DNA from: Diaphorobacter sp. HDW4B
Lineage (GTDB): Bacteria; Pseudomonadota; Gammaproteobacteria; Burkholderiales; Burkholderiaceae_C
Length of the DNA stretch: 64,000 bases
Assembly: GCF_011305535.1 (NCBI RefSeq)
Contig: NZ_CP049905.1
Span: 3,532,001-3,596,000 of the forward strand
Direction: 5' to 3'
Shown here: positions 1 through 7,627 of the stretch, piece after piece
How the letters are laid out: each line of letters begins with the position of its first letter
Numbering within the stretch: position 1 is the first letter of the stretch
Position numbers and translations under genes: made by a program
The notes under the pieces: model-generated
Seen by the model: only the letters and a program-made list of their open reading frames with translations
The model's database searches: none
What the model was told of the DNA's origin: nothing

Positions 1-289
1 TTCTGTCGATGTGTTATTTGAGAAATGCCCGTTTTGTGAATATTTGAGAGTTATGCATGTATTTGAATTTGAATGATATTGAATAGTGGGTCGGTATTTT
101 GGCTGTATTGGGATTTTTCTGAAATATCTCGATTTGTGTATTGAAAAATTAACTTTGTTTCCTTTTGTTTGATATATTGAATTGGAACCGATTGAAATGA
201 TGGTCGTGCAGGTGGGGATTTTCGGGGTGCACGAGAAATCGCTTTGAACGGGGAATGAAAAATCAATATATGCAGTGGGAGGCTGCTCT
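1..289. other. AT-rich upstream region of the IPTL-CTERM gene
   Basis: About 290 bp, clearly more AT-rich than the rest of the window, with runs such as TATTTGAATTTGAATGATATTG near 56-80. No coding frame with a credible ribosome site was found. It probably holds the promoter of the gene at 290, but I could not single out a convincing -35/-10 pair. Confidence 0.4.
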
Positions 290-1534
290 ATGTTCAATCT
301 GAAACGAAGTGCTTTGAGTACGGCTGTGCGATGTGCGGTGACTGTTGCGGGTGTGAGTGGGGCAGGATTTGCCGTTGCCGGGCTGGTGGATGCGTCCTAT
401 CCCACTGGCACAACGGCTGGGACATGGACGGTGGACCGATATGCCCCGGCCGTTTTCGCTGCCGGTGGAACAGTGGCGGGTCGCAGTGGGGTGCTCAATC
501 TGGGTGTCGCGCAGGCGGATTCCTTGGCCAATCGGCCCGCCGCATACAACACCGCTTTCTACAACACCCAAGGCCGTGGAATGGCGATGAGCGCGGGGGG
601 CTATTCGGTGATCTACGGAAGCCTTTTCATCCCGACCAGTTGGACCACGTCAAGCGGCATTGCTGCCAACCGCCGCACCGACATGTGGGGAACTGCTGCA
701 CCGGCCACCGGCGGAGACACCTGCACGGCTGCGGGCTGCGACCACTTCCCGATCCTCGGATTTTCCAATGCGGACGTGGCCAGTCCCACCACAGCAGGTG
801 GTACGGGGCGATACCGTGTCTGGGACACGCAAACCGGCTGGCAGGAACTCAGCGCCATCCCGGTCAAATATGACCAGTGGAGCGACATGTGCATCGCGTT
901 CACGGGCACAGAACTCAAGAGCTACATCAATGGAGCGCTGGCCTACACGCAAAGCGATCTGACGCATGCCGACGTTGCCACGCTGGGCCCGACCACCCAG
1001 TTCAGTCGCATGATGATGCAGGCCTACAACTTTGGCAGCGACTACACGGCGCAATGGAGCAGCATCGGATATGGCCAGCTCGCCGCCGTTGCTGCACAGA
1101 CCGGCAACGGGCAGAACACCAATGTGAGCACCGGTTTTGCCACGTCGTTGACCGTGGTGGCGCAAGACACATCCGGAGCGCCATTGCCCTGCGTGCCGAT
1201 CACCTTCACCGTGCCGGCATCCGGCGCGTCGGCCACGTTGAGCACGATGACTGTTTTCACGGATGTGACCGGAACAGCCACAGTCACGGCAACGGCTAAT
1301 GCGACGGCGGGTGCCTATGCGGTGACCGCCGCAGCGCCTGGACTGGCAGCGCCAGCCAGCTTCAATCTCACCAACGTGACACCGGTGGTGGTTCCGCCCA
1401 AGGAGCCCACCATCAGTGCCGCGGCACCGATCCCGACACTGGGCCAATGGGCGCTGATGGCGCTGAGCCTGCTGGCAGGGCTGAGTGGCATGTTCATGCT
1501 CACGAGGCGTTCGAGCGAACGGCATCGTTCGTGA
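290..1534 (+). CDS. IPTL-CTERM-sorted exported protein with Ig-like domain
   Basis: A 414-aa exported protein of unknown function. It starts with an N-terminal signal segment (about residues 1-35, basic LKRS start then a hydrophobic stretch). The middle region (about 40-270) contains four cysteines and resembles a lectin or laminin-like fold only in general character. An invasin/Big_1-like Ig domain follows (about 275-375; pattern of VPITFTVPASG and TGTATVTATAN). The C-terminus has the IPTLGQWA motif, a hydrophobic helix and an RRSSERHR basic tail. That tripartite tail is the IPTL-CTERM sorting signal, handled by an archaeosortase/exosortase-type protease in related bacteria. ATG 290 is chosen because GGGAGG lies 7 nt upstream; a GTG at 275 is in frame but has no ribosome site. 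The gene stands alone downstream of an AT-rich stretch and converges on the oxidase operon. Confidence 0.85.
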   Translation: MFNLKRSALSTAVRCAVTVAGVSGAGFAVAGLVDASYPTGTTAGTWTVDRYAPAVFAAGGTVAGRSGVLNLGVAQADSLANRPAAYNTAFYNTQGRGMAMSAGGYSVIYGSLFIPTSWTTSSGIAANRRTDMWGTAAPATGGDTCTAAGCDHFPILGFSNADVASPTTAGGTGRYRVWDTQTGWQELSAIPVKYDQWSDMCIAFTGTELKSYINGALAYTQSDLTHADVATLGPTTQFSRMMMQAYNFGSDYTAQWSSIGYGQLAAVAAQTGNGQNTNVSTGFATSLTVVAQDTSGAPLPCVPITFTVPASGASATLSTMTVFTDVTGTATVTATANATAGAYAVTAAAPGLAAPASFNLTNVTPVVVPPKEPTISAAAPIPTLGQWALMALSLLAGLSGMFMLTRRSSERHRS

Positions 1535-1542
1535 TGGACTTT

Positions 1543-1571
1543 GGGCTCCAGCTTGCATGCGGCTGGAGCCC
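1543..1571. terminator. Bidirectional terminator-like hairpin
   Basis: Perfect 10-bp stem GGGCTCCAGC / GCTGGAGCCC (1543-1552 and 1562-1571) with a 9-nt loop. It sits between two convergent genes (stop at 1534 on the plus strand, stop at 1593 on the minus strand). There is no strong T-run on either side, so efficiency is uncertain. Confidence 0.65.
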
Positions 1572-1592
1572 GCCTTAGTTGTCTCAGTCGCC

Positions 1593-3191
1593 TCAGTCCC
1601 CGCAAACCCGCTGCCCCGAACTCGTCGCCTGAGATTGCGCGCGCGCTGCGGGCGAGGGGTTGAGCGGGCCTGCGTTCACGTTGATCCATTGACTGGCGTT
1701 GGTGGGATGTGGCTCCATGGTTTCGAGCTGGTTCACGCGGCGCAGAAAGCAGAAGTTCTCGAATGGCACGGGCGGCTGGTAGCCCTTGATGCCGAAGGCG
1801 GTGGCCTCGGGGCCGATGTATTCGCTGATGGGGGCTTCGTATGAACCGTAGGCGTAGCCGCCGCGTCGGCTCGCGCCGGGCAGGCCGAGCTCGACCGAGT
1901 TGGTGCCGGGGGCAAATTGTGCGCCGCCGCTGCTTCCGGGCGAGAGCGTGACGCGCACCGCACGGCGCACGACGCGGGCGTCTTCCTTGGCGGACCAGAT
2001 CATCTTGAAGCGGCCCAGTTGCGCGCCAGTGGTGGGCACCAGTCGTGTGGCAAGGCGTGCGGGTGCGGCGGTGGGCGGAAGGGCGCTGCTGTCGATGTCG
2101 TCATCGAAGATGTCGACGGTCACGCTGCGCGATGGATCGGTGGTGAAGCCGATGAGTTTGAAGCGCGACGTCTCTTCCTGCGGCAGATCGGCATAGCGCT
2201 CGCCCACCGTGCCTTCGAGCGCTTCTTCGATGAACACGTAGGCCGGCTCCACGCCCGGCGAGGTGTAGATGCCAAGCTCGGCCTCCAGTCCGTGCAGCGA
2301 CACGAAATAGCCCTGCGCGTCCTTGTCGAGCCGACCGACATAGTTGACGAAATCGCCCTCGCGCAACGGGGCTGGCAGATGCGGTTTGCAGCCCAGGAGC
2401 GCCACGGCACCGATTCTTCCGGTGCCGCTTTGAACGGGAATTTCCCCACAGGTAAAGCGCTTGACAGCAGCGTCCGAAGGCCGGTTGCCGGAGGGGCACA
2501 GCGCATCGCTCGGTCCGCGCGGAATGCATACGGGAAAGCCGGTGCGCGCATGCACGGGCGAGTTGCCGGGGTCGAGCGCAAAGCGCTGATCCTGTGTGGT
2601 CTGCGTGCGGCCGTAGATGCCTTCCGGATCGTTGAGTTTGAGGCGCGCGGATGCGGCGTTGTTGCCGGTGCCGGGCTCGGAGCCGACGACGATGCTGCCA
2701 TCTGCGCCAAAGCTGCGGATGAAGCCGCCACCCAGATGCAATGCGCCCTGCGAGATGCGCACCGAGCCCGCGAGGTAGACACCGTTGACGATGTTGCCCA
2801 TGACCTCGACTTCGGCTGGCGGCAACGGGCATTGTCTGCCCGCGAATTCGGGAGTGACAGGGCAGGCGAGATCGGCGGGGCGCAGGTCCTGCAGCGCCAG
2901 GCCGCTGCGGTTGGCGTTGATCGTGGACCGCAGGTCGCGGCCCTTGAAGAGTTGCTGCGCGGTGAGGTAGCCGCCCGGCATGGTGATCACCAGATTCTGC
3001 GGAAGGCGCACGTCCACCCCGCGCACGCGCAAGGTGGCTGCCGATGTGCGGCTTGCGGGCTGATCGAGCGTGAAGCGCTCGATGTGGCCGATGATGGCAA
3101 AGCCCGTCGGCGGCTGCACGGGCTGCGCCTGCGCGACGGACACCAGTCCAAGCCACAGCAGTGCAAAGCAGAGGATGGTGCGGACTTTCAT
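1593..3191 (-). CDS. Exported protein of unknown family, last gene of oxidase operon
   Basis: 532 aa with a clear Sec signal peptide (MKVRTILCFALLWLGLVSVAQA, cleavage after about residue 22). I do not recognise the family. The mature part starts with a beta-rich segment (GFAIIGHIERFTLD, then LRVRGVDVRLP) that reads like a small beta-barrel. The middle has several Cys pairs (around CPVTPEFAGRQCP, CIPRGPSDALC, CGEIP, GCKP), and there is a second REGDFVNYVGRL segment. Disulfides in the periplasm are likely. Its ATG overlaps the stop of the upstream cytochrome gene (ATGA at 3188-3191), so translation is coupled and the product probably works with the multicopper oxidase system. Function is otherwise unknown. 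Confidence 0.85.
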   Translation of the reverse strand: MKVRTILCFALLWLGLVSVAQAQPVQPPTGFAIIGHIERFTLDQPASRTSAATLRVRGVDVRLPQNLVITMPGGYLTAQQLFKGRDLRSTINANRSGLALQDLRPADLACPVTPEFAGRQCPLPPAEVEVMGNIVNGVYLAGSVRISQGALHLGGGFIRSFGADGSIVVGSEPGTGNNAASARLKLNDPEGIYGRTQTTQDQRFALDPGNSPVHARTGFPVCIPRGPSDALCPSGNRPSDAAVKRFTCGEIPVQSGTGRIGAVALLGCKPHLPAPLREGDFVNYVGRLDKDAQGYFVSLHGLEAELGIYTSPGVEPAYVFIEEALEGTVGERYADLPQEETSRFKLIGFTTDPSRSVTVDIFDDDIDSSALPPTAAPARLATRLVPTTGAQLGRFKMIWSAKEDARVVRRAVRVTLSPGSSGGAQFAPGTNSVELGLPGASRRGGYAYGSYEAPISEYIGPEATAFGIKGYQPPVPFENFCFLRRVNQLETMEPHPTNASQWINVNAGPLNPSPAARAQSQATSSGQRVCGD

Positions 3192-4552
3192 GGCAGCTCC
3201 TTTCGTGAGCGCAGTTCGGAAAATGGCGAGGATGCGGGCGATGCGGGCGGTCTGGAGACGAACGGCTCGGGCTGCCAGCCATGCGCCTGACTGCGGCTGA
3301 ACGCCAGCGGCGCGCCGGGCAGTGGCGCGTATCCGGTGAGCGAACGGGCTTGCGCGAGCAGCGACTCCGGCACCACGTTGCGGCCGCTGCGTGCCAACGC
3401 TTCCACTGCGGTGCGGGCCGCGGCTTGGCCGAGCACGAACCAGAGCGATTGACCTTGCCGCTCGGCGTGGTCGGCGACCGCCAGCGGGACAAAGAGGATC
3501 AGCCGGTGATCGAGTTCGGGTGCTTCGAGCGGCTTGGCGCGCATGCCCGAGAGTTCGATCAACTGCTTCAACGTGATGCCTGCCTCACGCCAGCGCGAGC
3601 GCAGAGAATCGACCTCCGCTGCCGGTGCGAATGCGGCGACGCACAAGCGGGTTCCCGCAGGCCATTTGGGCGTGCGCTGCGTTTCAGAAGAGATGCTCAA
3701 ACCGCGTGGATCGAAGGTCCATCGGATGCAATCGGCCGGTGCGTTCTGCAATTGCTCCATGGCGATGCGGGCCTGCTGCTCAAGACTGGGAAGCAGCGGC
3801 CATTGCCAGCCGGAAGGGTCGGCGTTGCGCGCCTGAACATCGAGTGTGGCGATGCTGGGAAGACGCTGGTCGCGCAGCAGTTTTTGCTGTGCCGGAAGCA
3901 GCGCGCTGGCCACCAGCGCAAACACATCGCTTGGCAAACCGCGATCCGATGGCAGCAGTCGCAGTTGCCGACCATGCACGCCGCCTGCGGCATTGGTTTG
4001 ATCGAGCACGCTTTGCACGCCCGCCATCACTTGCGCGCGTGCGTCTGCATGTGCGATCCCTTCGAGCGCAACGCCCAGTCGCAGCTCGTTCGACGAGATG
4101 CCGCTCTGGGGTTGCGCTGCATTGCCAAGCCATGGCCAGAAGGCGTCGAGCGCGGCTACTTCATCGTGGGTCAGCGCGTATCGCGGCATGGCGGGGTGGA
4201 GTGGGCGGCCTGTCGCATCTCGTCCATCGCGCAACGCATTCGCAAGGTTCAGACGACTTGTTTTTCCTGCCGCCCATCGAATGTCGGGCGCTGCCACGTT
4301 GGCCTCGCGCGAGCCTTCGCCCAGCGGACCATGGCACTGCACGCAGGCCACGGCCGAGGCGGGCATGGGCGCGCCGGAGACCGTCGCTGGCTGCGTGAAT
4401 GGGCGCGTGCCGTAAAAGAGCGCGCGGCCTTGTTCTGCTGCTGGCGTCCATGGGGGCAATGGCTCGCTGGCGCGTGCTGAGCAAGGCATCTGCAGCGCAG
4501 CCAGCCCGGTGGCCGCGGCGAGCAGCAGAGTCAGGGCACTGTGCGGCGACAT
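3188..4552 (-). CDS. Cytochrome c fused to a Peripla_BP_6-like domain
   Basis: 454 aa, exported (signal peptide about 1-28, ending SARA-SE). A single class I c-type haem site CVQCH lies at residues 70-74, and Met122 (HPAMPRY) is a plausible axial ligand. From about residue 153 the protein resembles the branched-chain amino-acid binding protein fold: LRLGVALEG, then NAAGGVHGRQLRLLPSD at about 187-203. It lacks an obvious transporter partner. The haem domain could carry electrons to or from the multicopper oxidase; the second domain could be a docking or ligand-sensing module. Both roles are inferences from position. ATG 4552 is preferred to an upstream in-frame start at 4714 because the signal peptide begins there. 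The stop overlaps the next gene's ATG. Confidence 0.85.
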   Translation of the reverse strand: MSPHSALTLLLAAATGLAALQMPCSARASEPLPPWTPAAEQGRALFYGTRPFTQPATVSGAPMPASAVACVQCHGPLGEGSREANVAAPDIRWAAGKTSRLNLANALRDGRDATGRPLHPAMPRYALTHDEVAALDAFWPWLGNAAQPQSGISSNELRLGVALEGIAHADARAQVMAGVQSVLDQTNAAGGVHGRQLRLLPSDRGLPSDVFALVASALLPAQQKLLRDQRLPSIATLDVQARNADPSGWQWPLLPSLEQQARIAMEQLQNAPADCIRWTFDPRGLSISSETQRTPKWPAGTRLCVAAFAPAAEVDSLRSRWREAGITLKQLIELSGMRAKPLEAPELDHRLILFVPLAVADHAERQGQSLWFVLGQAAARTAVEALARSGRNVVPESLLAQARSLTGYAPLPGAPLAFSRSQAHGWQPEPFVSRPPASPASSPFSELRSRKELP

Positions 4553-4574
4553 GATGGCTGGCACCGTTTGCGTT

Positions 4575-5186
4575 TCAGGCTGCGGCGGCGCGCAGCCATT
4601 GAAGAATGTCGTTGGCGCTGGCCAGGCCCAGCGACCGCAGCCAACGCGACTTGCCCGCGTGGCCCACCCAGATCTGCGCGGGATGGTCGGCCAATGATGC
4701 GGCATGCGCGCCAAACGCGCGCAGCACCTCGTCGATGTCGCGTGTGTGCGCCGCGTTGCCGGTCAACATCCACCAACGGGCCTCTGCGCCGATGCGTGCT
4801 TCGTGGCGTTCGGCAAAGCGCGAGACGGCTTGCGGCGAATCGCCCAGCGGATCGATGGACAGCGAAACCAGCGTCGTCTGCTGTGCCGAATCCTGCGCTT
4901 GCAGCATATCTTGCAACTGCCGAAAAATGGCGGTCTGAGGTGGGCAGAAGCTGCTGCAGCCCGTATAGAAAAAGTTCACGGCAACCGGCCCGCGTGCAAG
5001 CAACGGGCGCAAGGCAACGGGATCGCCACGATGGTCGAGCAGCGTTACATCGGGCACGCGCGGGGCTTGCGCGTTCCAGTGGGGCGTTGCCGTGGTGCGC
5101 GCACACAGAACGCGTGGCCAGCACAGCGCGGAAACGGCGGCACCAGCGGCTGCGCCCGCGAGCAGACTGCGGCGTCCGGAGATCAT
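4575..5186 (-). CDS. SCO1/SenC/PrrC family copper chaperone
   Basis: 203-aa periplasmic thioredoxin-fold protein. The N-terminus has a twin-arginine-like start (SGRRSLLAG) and a hydrophobic segment. The copper-binding CxxxCP motif is at Cys77 and Cys81 (TGCSSFCPP), and the third ligand is probably His168 (ADHPAQIW), as in the family. SCO proteins deliver copper to cytochrome oxidase CuA or to other copper enzymes; here the obvious client is the giant multicopper oxidase of the same operon. The ATG at 5186 overlaps the stop of the beta-propeller gene (ATGA), which argues for translational coupling. The downstream cytochrome gene follows after 22 nt. Confidence 0.92.
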   Translation of the reverse strand: MISGRRSLLAGAAAGAAVSALCWPRVLCARTTATPHWNAQAPRVPDVTLLDHRGDPVALRPLLARGPVAVNFFYTGCSSFCPPQTAIFRQLQDMLQAQDSAQQTTLVSLSIDPLGDSPQAVSRFAERHEARIGAEARWWMLTGNAAHTRDIDEVLRAFGAHAASLADHPAQIWVGHAGKSRWLRSLGLASANDILQWLRAAAA

Positions 5187-7048
5187 GGCAAACCTCCCAG
5201 CACATGCGAGCCGAGCGCTCCTGCATGAAACGGCAAATCGTGCGAGGCGCTGCTCACCAGCAGATCGATGCTGGTCTGGCCGGGGGGCTGCGCGATGCGC
5301 GCTTCGTAGATGCCGTCGCCCGCAAAGCGCATGGTGCGGCGGGTTTGCCAGCCGCTGCGTTTGTCGAACACCAGCAATTGCAGATCGCGCACATCGGCCA
5401 GCGGCTGTGCCTTGTCGCCTTCGCCCACCGAGAGCGCCGCGCGCACCAGCCAACCCTCGCCATCGGTCTTTACCTGCAGCAGACGCGCGCGCACCTGCGC
5501 AGCGGCAGCAACGACGGCGCTTTGGTTCTGCGTGCCGATCACCGGCACTTCGAGCGCAACGCATTCCGCAAAACGCGGCTGCACGCCGCTCACCACCAGC
5601 TCGTAGTTGCCGCTGCGTGGCGCGCGCAACGTTGCGCGGTAGCGGCCCTCGCCCAGCGACTGCAAACCATCGTCGAGCAACAACAGCGCGAGCGGGCTGC
5701 GGCGGTAGTTCGAGAAGCTGCCGATGGGCGCCATCATGCCTTCGGTGTATTGGTAGATCTGGCCGTCGTGGGGGCTGGCGACATACATGCCCGCGCCATC
5801 GGGCAGGCGTTGCAATCGATGTGCGCCGCTGCCCGGCGCAAGGCTGGGCGCGGCATCGCGCGGTTGCGCACCCACCGCTACCTGCACCGGCTTGGCCTTG
5901 CCGTTTCGCAGATCGGCCAACGACAACAGCATGGCGCGTGATGCGACGGCGCTGTGCAGATAGGCGAAACTGCCGCTGAAGGCGATGTCGGTGATGGCGG
6001 ACTCCAGCGGCAACTGCTGCAGCACGCGCGTCGTGGCGACGTCGATGACGAGCACATCCGTGGCGGTTGTGGCGAGCGCGTGGCGGCCTTCGTCGAAAAG
6101 TGCAATGCGTTGAACCGCGCTGGTGGTGTCGATGTGCTGCTGCGCAGTCCCTCGCGCATCCAGCCACACCAGCCCGCCAGCGGCGGGCGCGGCCAGTGCG
6201 CGCTGCGCCAGAGGGCTCCAGACGGCGTGCAGCAGGCGGCCAGTCGGGGCGACCTGTGCGATCTGTGCGCCTTGCCCGATCTGTGCAGGGACGCGCACGA
6301 TGCCATCCACCCCCAAGCCCAGCGGTTCGCTGGCCTGATCGGGCAACAGCCAGGCCTGCACGCGCGGCGCGGCAATGCGCTCGGGATCGCTTTGCGCGTT
6401 GGCGATGCGCAGCCACTCGTCACGACCGGCCTGCGCCACCCAGATGGCGCCGCCAGCCTCTGCCAGCGCAACCGGGCGCGCGCCGTTTGCCAACTTGTAG
6501 CTGCGCCGCACGCGCCGTGCGTCGGTGTCCACCACCAGCACCTGATCGACTTCGGGCAGCGCCAGCCACACCTCGTGCACATCGGCGCGTTGCAGCACGG
6601 CGACGGGCGTGCCGGGCAGGGTCAGCACATCTTCGAGCTTGGCCTGATTGAGGCGCAGAAACGGGTTGATGAAGGTGAGCGTGTTGTCCGTGTTCACTGC
6701 GAGCAGGCGGTGGATGTTGAAGTCCACGGCCGCGCGTCGCCCCAATCCCGGTGATGCGAGCATGCGCACCTTGTCGCGGCATGCCAGTTCGCCTTCGGAC
6801 AAGGTCGGCAGCGGCTTTTGCAGCCAGGCAGCCAATCGGCGCGCAGGCAGCGAAACAGGCTGGCCTGTGGCTTCGTCGCGCAGCGTGAGTTCGAGCGTTG
6901 CCAATCCATCGGCGGGCAGGGGCTTGAGCTGCGCCTGCACCTGCACCGCGCCTTCGCCCTCGGCGCGCGCCATCCGGATGGGCGAGCATGCATAGAGCGC
7001 GGCCGCCACCGGCAGCAGCCATCGCAGGAGGTGGGACGGTTTGCGCAT
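5183..7048 (-). CDS. Exported YVTN-type beta-propeller protein
   Basis: 621 aa with an N-terminal signal peptide (MRKPSHLLRWLLP..., predicted cut ARA-EG near residue 29). It contains repeated blade-like units of the YVTN/Lvp type: LLAVNTDNTLTFI, VLVVDTDARRVRRSYKL, DVLVIDVATTRVLQQL and MYVASPHDGQIYQY. A C-terminal beta-rich part (about 460-621) has the SGNYELVVSG and GIYEARIAQPPG segments. Similar propellers in redox operons act as binding scaffolds; no active-site motif is visible. ATG 7048 lies one nucleotide beyond the preceding stop (7050-7052). A longer in-frame start at 7150 would overlap the upstream gene and has no leader. Confidence 0.85.
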   Translation of the reverse strand: MRKPSHLLRWLLPVAAALYACSPIRMARAEGEGAVQVQAQLKPLPADGLATLELTLRDEATGQPVSLPARRLAAWLQKPLPTLSEGELACRDKVRMLASPGLGRRAAVDFNIHRLLAVNTDNTLTFINPFLRLNQAKLEDVLTLPGTPVAVLQRADVHEVWLALPEVDQVLVVDTDARRVRRSYKLANGARPVALAEAGGAIWVAQAGRDEWLRIANAQSDPERIAAPRVQAWLLPDQASEPLGLGVDGIVRVPAQIGQGAQIAQVAPTGRLLHAVWSPLAQRALAAPAAGGLVWLDARGTAQQHIDTTSAVQRIALFDEGRHALATTATDVLVIDVATTRVLQQLPLESAITDIAFSGSFAYLHSAVASRAMLLSLADLRNGKAKPVQVAVGAQPRDAAPSLAPGSGAHRLQRLPDGAGMYVASPHDGQIYQYTEGMMAPIGSFSNYRRSPLALLLLDDGLQSLGEGRYRATLRAPRSGNYELVVSGVQPRFAECVALEVPVIGTQNQSAVVAAAAQVRARLLQVKTDGEGWLVRAALSVGEGDKAQPLADVRDLQLLVFDKRSGWQTRRTMRFAGDGIYEARIAQPPGQTSIDLLVSSASHDLPFHAGALGSHVLGGLP

Positions 7049-7049
7049 C

Positions 7050-7619
7050 TCAATGCATCCAGTGGTAGATCCAGCCGATGGCCAGCTTGCCCACGGGGCC
7101 GCCGTTGCTGGCGATGCGGATGCGAATGGCATCGATGCGCTCGTCAGCATCCACGCCAGCGCTGAGAAACGCGGCGGTGGTGAAATCTCCGGGCAGGCAG
7201 ACGTGATCGGTCACGCCCGCAACGGGCGGCATGTCGTCGAACCCGTTGTTGCCCTGCAAGCGAATGCCGAGCGTGGCTTCGTAGTCGGTGCCGACCGGCG
7301 CCAGCATGGCCGCGAACAGGCCGACGCTGCGCACGCCCGATGTGAAGCTGAGCGTGAGCGCGCCGGAGTCGGGCGAGGTGATCATCAACAGCGGCGTGCG
7401 CCGTTCGAGATTCACATCGAGCCCGCCCGCCGGTGAGCAGACCGAAGACTGAATCACCTGTCCTGAAACCGGCGAGTTCACGGTGACTGCGCACTGGCCG
7501 CTGCTGTGCGCATAGGCACCAGCGGCCAGACGGATCGGCATGGGCGGAATGTCGCCGCTTCGCAGCCAGCCGATGAGGTTGCTGTTGTTGAAATCGGTGG
7601 GAAACATTGCGTTGGCCAT
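7050..7619 (-). CDS. Conserved-type hypothetical protein without export signal
   Basis: 189 aa, beginning MANAMFPTDFNNSN. It is a beta-rich sequence (ALTLSFTSGVRSVGLFAAMLAPVG, YEATLGIRLQGNNG, IDAIRIRIASNGGPV) resembling the jelly-roll or PEP-CTERM-associated adhesin type of fold, with three cysteines (two closely spaced in the middle, one near HVCLPGD). I do not recognise a named family. Unlike every other product of this operon it has no N-terminal signal peptide or membrane segment. It starts 8 nt after the multicopper oxidase stop with GAGGAC as the ribosome site. It may be co-exported with, or act in the cytoplasm on, one of its neighbours. Confidence 0.75.
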   Translation of the reverse strand: MANAMFPTDFNNSNLIGWLRSGDIPPMPIRLAAGAYAHSSGQCAVTVNSPVSGQVIQSSVCSPAGGLDVNLERRTPLLMITSPDSGALTLSFTSGVRSVGLFAAMLAPVGTDYEATLGIRLQGNNGFDDMPPVAGVTDHVCLPGDFTTAAFLSAGVDADERIDAIRIRIASNGGPVGKLAIGWIYHWMH

Positions 7620-7627
7620 GGCAGTCC

